This document shows positions 36,961 through 39,005 of a stretch of DNA of 39,005 bases, one piece after another. A program made the translations under genes and the position numbers. Each line of letters opens with the position of its first letter. The stretch's first letter is position 1. This DNA is from Clostridiaceae bacterium (GTDB lineage Bacteria > Bacillota > Clostridia > SK-Y3), in the NCBI GenBank assembly GCA_012735465.1, contig JAAYHJ010000017.1, forward strand, positions 1 through 39,005, given 5' to 3'. The notes under the pieces are model-generated. The model was not told the origin of the DNA. It saw only the letters and a list, made by a program, of their open reading frames with translations, and ran no database searches.

Positions 36961-38248
36961 TTTTACCACAGTAAATGAAGAAGATGATGGCAATAAGTTG
37001 AAAGTGCATCCCTATATCAATAAAGGAATGAAGCAAAATAATGGCCAACAGGGCTAAATTAAATATATCATCCCGGTGTTTTTTTAAGGATGTGTACAGT
37101 ACATTCACTGTAAATATTAAAAATGCCGTAAAACCAATCAATCCTACATCCGTCAACACCTGCAAATAATAATTATGTACGTATTTTACATAGTCCGCTG
37201 CATAGCTTTCACAAAGTACAGCCCATCCCATACCCCCCGAACCCAATAAAGGATAATCGTTTATAATGCGAATTGCTCCTTTATAATATGCCATCCGTGC
37301 TGCCCATTCGGTGGCATCCAGGCGAATATCCTTGATACGATTATAAACCGGGCTGCTAAAAAGGTGCAACATCGGCAAGCTAACAATCATTGCAGCCTCG
37401 ATTGCCCATACATAAACCCCCTGCTTCAAAAAGTCAGGAAGGATGCACAAAAAAATCCCTGTCAGAAGTATTCCTGCAAACCAAGCGGCAGAATTACAAG
37501 AAGACAAAGCCACCGCCGTGATGCATGAAACTAATGCAATATAAACATACCTTATTTTTAAATTGCGAGGGTCATGACAATTGGAAACCCGGTAAAAGAC
37601 CAGGCCCATGCTTAAAATAAATAAAAGTATCCATACCCCTCGTGAGTAGGTCAATATCAACCCACACATCAATAAAAAGATATATACATTGTATAACGTC
37701 CTTTTTTTAGCCTCTGCCATCCTTTTTACCGTTAAAACAATACCCATCAGCATATAAACTGCAGCAACATTGGCATAATGAAGAGTAGACTGTATCCTTC
37801 CCTCATATAAAGCACCTTCCAAAAAAATAAGTCCTGATAATACCGCAAGGCCTAAAAGGCTTACCATTACACTCGAAAGGACTATGCCCTTTTCCATCCA
37901 CTTTATGCGACTGCTGTCCCACATAAAACCAACCATATATGCAGGAATAAAGCCTGCCACCCTCAATGCCTCATATATGGCACCTTCCCTGTTCACCCCA
38001 TATAAAGCGGATAAAAAATACAGTGCTACAAATACAAAAAGAGAAACGGTAGCCCCTTCATAAGGCAGCTTCCTTCTCTCATGGCATGCTAATAACCCTG
38101 CATATAAAATGATTATGAGATTGGCAAATATATATTGTTTAAAAAAATAAAATCCTTGCAAAAATGCCCCGGCGACAAAAAAAATCATGACAGCAATTCC
38201 TTCCACTGCCTTTATACCATTTATTATCGTTGCGCCGGCCCTTTTCAT
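36929..38248 (-). CDS. O-antigen ligase / Wzy-like polytopic membrane protein
   Basis: A 439-residue protein with about 11-12 membrane helices and the Wzy_C (O-antigen ligase, PF04932) pattern. NDYPLLGSGGMGW sits before a periplasmic segment, and YVHNYYLQVLTDVGLIGFTAF matches the HNxYLxxLxxxGLxG signature. Such proteins ligate or polymerise surface glycans carried on lipid; in Gram-positives they act on exopolysaccharide or wall-glycan precursors. The ATG at 38248 follows GTGGAGG by 6 nt; an upstream reading to 38323 overlaps the previous gene. It is 22 nt after the coiled-coil protein gene. No glycosyltransferases lie in the window, so the glycan cannot be named. Confidence 0.8.
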   Translation of the reverse strand: MKRAGATIINGIKAVEGIAVMIFFVAGAFLQGFYFFKQYIFANLIIILYAGLLACHERRKLPYEGATVSLFVFVALYFLSALYGVNREGAIYEALRVAGFIPAYMVGFMWDSSRIKWMEKGIVLSSVMVSLLGLAVLSGLIFLEGALYEGRIQSTLHYANVAAVYMLMGIVLTVKRMAEAKKRTLYNVYIFLLMCGLILTYSRGVWILLFILSMGLVFYRVSNCHDPRNLKIRYVYIALVSCITAVALSSCNSAAWFAGILLTGIFLCILPDFLKQGVYVWAIEAAMIVSLPMLHLFSSPVYNRIKDIRLDATEWAARMAYYKGAIRIINDYPLLGSGGMGWAVLCESYAADYVKYVHNYYLQVLTDVGLIGFTAFLIFTVNVLYTSLKKHRDDIFNLALLAIILLHSFIDIGMHFQLIAIIFFIYCGKIKGNQDELSP

Positions 38249-38270
38249 TTTTATCCTCCACAACTTTATA

Positions 38271-38765
38271 TCATGGTTTCTGGTAAATATCTCTTTGTAC
38301 GTCTGACCGCCCTGGGATGACATAAGTATTCTGCCTTGCCTGGGATGACTGACCTGGCTGTGATGTGCCCGTACCCTCTTTTAGCCTTTCCAATTCCTCA
38401 GCTATTGCTTTTGAATATTCCTCTATATCTTCTAACTCTTCAATCCTCATCTCATATTTTTTTATTTGCTCTTTAAGTCTGCTAATCTCTTTATCCTTTT
38501 CTTTTATTTTCTCTTCTAAATCAGAAATTATAACTGCCTGCTCCTTAACTATATCTCTTGCATTTTTTACATCGCTGCGTTCTGCGGTAATTTTTTTATA
38601 AGATATATAAAATGAGAGTAAAAACAATACTGTCAGTACAACTACGGCTCCACCTGTAACTAAGGCAAATCGACGCATTTTTTTTATTTTCTTTTTCTTT
38701 TCCTTATTTCTTACCTTTTCTATTCCTTCTACCTTTTCTATTCCATCTAATACATGCTCATTCAT
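38271..38765 (-). CDS. Single-TM coiled-coil protein
   Basis: A 164-residue protein with a very basic N-terminal cytoplasmic part (KVRNKEKKKKIKKMRR), one TM helix (about 34-55) and a long charged coiled coil (about 60-130, with Leu/Ile heptads). A Ser/Gln/Gly-rich tail ends QRDIYQKP. The topology recalls division-linked or polysaccharide chain-length proteins, but no family motif is recognisable. The ATG follows GGAGGTTCGTA. It is the first gene of a two-gene unit with the O-antigen-ligase-like protein and probably acts with it at the envelope. Confidence 0.7.
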   Translation of the reverse strand: MNEHVLDGIEKVEGIEKVRNKEKKKKIKKMRRFALVTGGAVVVLTVLFLLSFYISYKKITAERSDVKNARDIVKEQAVIISDLEEKIKEKDKEISRLKEQIKKYEMRIEELEDIEEYSKAIAEELERLKEGTGTSQPGQSSQARQNTYVIPGRSDVQRDIYQKP

Positions 38766-38820
38766 TACGAACCTCCGCTACCGTAACAAAACTTTATGCA
38801 TTACAGCCATTATCCTATTT

Positions 38821-38849
38821 ATTATAACATATTTATGCTTTTTTTGTAA
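38821..38849 (-). promoter_or_regulatory. Predicted sigma-A promoter for the coiled-coil/ligase pair
   Basis: TTACAA... reads on the minus strand at 38844-38849 (4/6), with 17 nt before a perfect TATAAT (38821-38826) that also carries an extended -10 TG. Start expected near 38814, leader ~50 nt. Confidence 0.7.
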
Positions 38850-38938
38850 CCTTTTTTACTGTTTTCATAGTGTAATATAAATTGCAATATTAAATGCCGT
38901 GCAAAATTTGGTAAATCCATTGCTTATTGGAATAAATT

Positions 38939-39004
38939 CTATGTATATACCGCCATTTCTATGGCTGACCTATAACCAAACATTCTTCTTGGATATTCAT
39001 TAAT
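38939..39004 (-). CDS. IS30-like transposase, C-terminal tail (cut by window)
   Basis: The last 21 codons of a minus-strand gene enter from the right edge: INEYPRRMFGYRSAIEMAVYT and a TAG stop. The N-x-x-PR-x-x-x-GY/W motif is the C-terminal signature of IS30-family transposases. The A+T-rich stretch that follows (about 38870-38938) should hold the element's terminal inverted repeat; GCAATATT... near 38883 resembles such an end, but the partner end is outside the window. Whether the element is intact cannot be seen. Confidence 0.55.
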   Translation of the reverse strand: MNEYPRRMFGYRSAIEMAVYT

Positions 39005-39005
39005 C

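Overview
The window reads as chromosomal DNA of a low-to-moderate G+C, Gram-positive anaerobe of the class Clostridia. The reasons are an rpmG-secE-nusG-rplKA-rplJL-rpoBC-rplGB-rpsLG-fusA-tuf block in Firmicute order, strong AGGAGG-type ribosome sites, frequent GTG/TTG starts, SLH-domain surface proteins and a Thermococcus-type glucan phosphorylase. Resemblance to the Acetivibrio/Ruminiclostridium group is an impression from protein similarity, not a measured placement.

Region 1 (1-16270, all on the minus strand) is the transcription/translation block. It runs from a promoter at 16242-16270 through rpmG, secE, nusG, rplK and rplA. It restarts at a promoter plus L10-leader RNA before rplJ-rplL, ends at a hairpin after rplL, and restarts at a rpoB promoter with a ~210-nt leader. 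It then continues through rpoC, an L7Ae-type RNA-binding protein (rplGB), rpsL, rpsG, fusA and tuf. The last ~4 codons of tuf lie outside the window.

Region 2 (16297-27410, minus strand) is a seven-gene operon that is the least ordinary part of the window. It encodes, in order of transcription: a lipoprotein solute-binding protein, an HlyD-like adaptor, a C39-peptidase ABC exporter and a second, peptidase-free ABC exporter. These are followed by a two-TM Cache-like protein, a 1014-residue fusion of a beta-propeller, an extracytoplasmic sensor-like domain and an MFS transporter, and a DUF2156 (GNAT-fold) protein. The adaptor and the two ABC proteins match the NHLM (nitrile-hydratase-leader microcin) export system. 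No precursor peptide or maturase is visible in the window, and three other proteins with extracytoplasmic domains share the operon.

Region 3 (27486-34175, minus strand) holds a divergent Lgt-like membrane protein and three secreted proteins. The secreted proteins share a ~215-residue helical domain that I do not recognise, in four copies. One of the three ends in three SLH domains (cell-wall anchor); the other two end in a shared ~115-residue beta-rich domain.

Region 4 (34329-39005) holds an alpha-glucan phosphorylase on the plus strand, convergent with an O-antigen-ligase-like polytopic protein that is preceded by a single-TM coiled-coil protein. At the right edge the C-terminal tail of an IS30-like transposase enters the window. 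No tRNA, rRNA or CRISPR array was seen.
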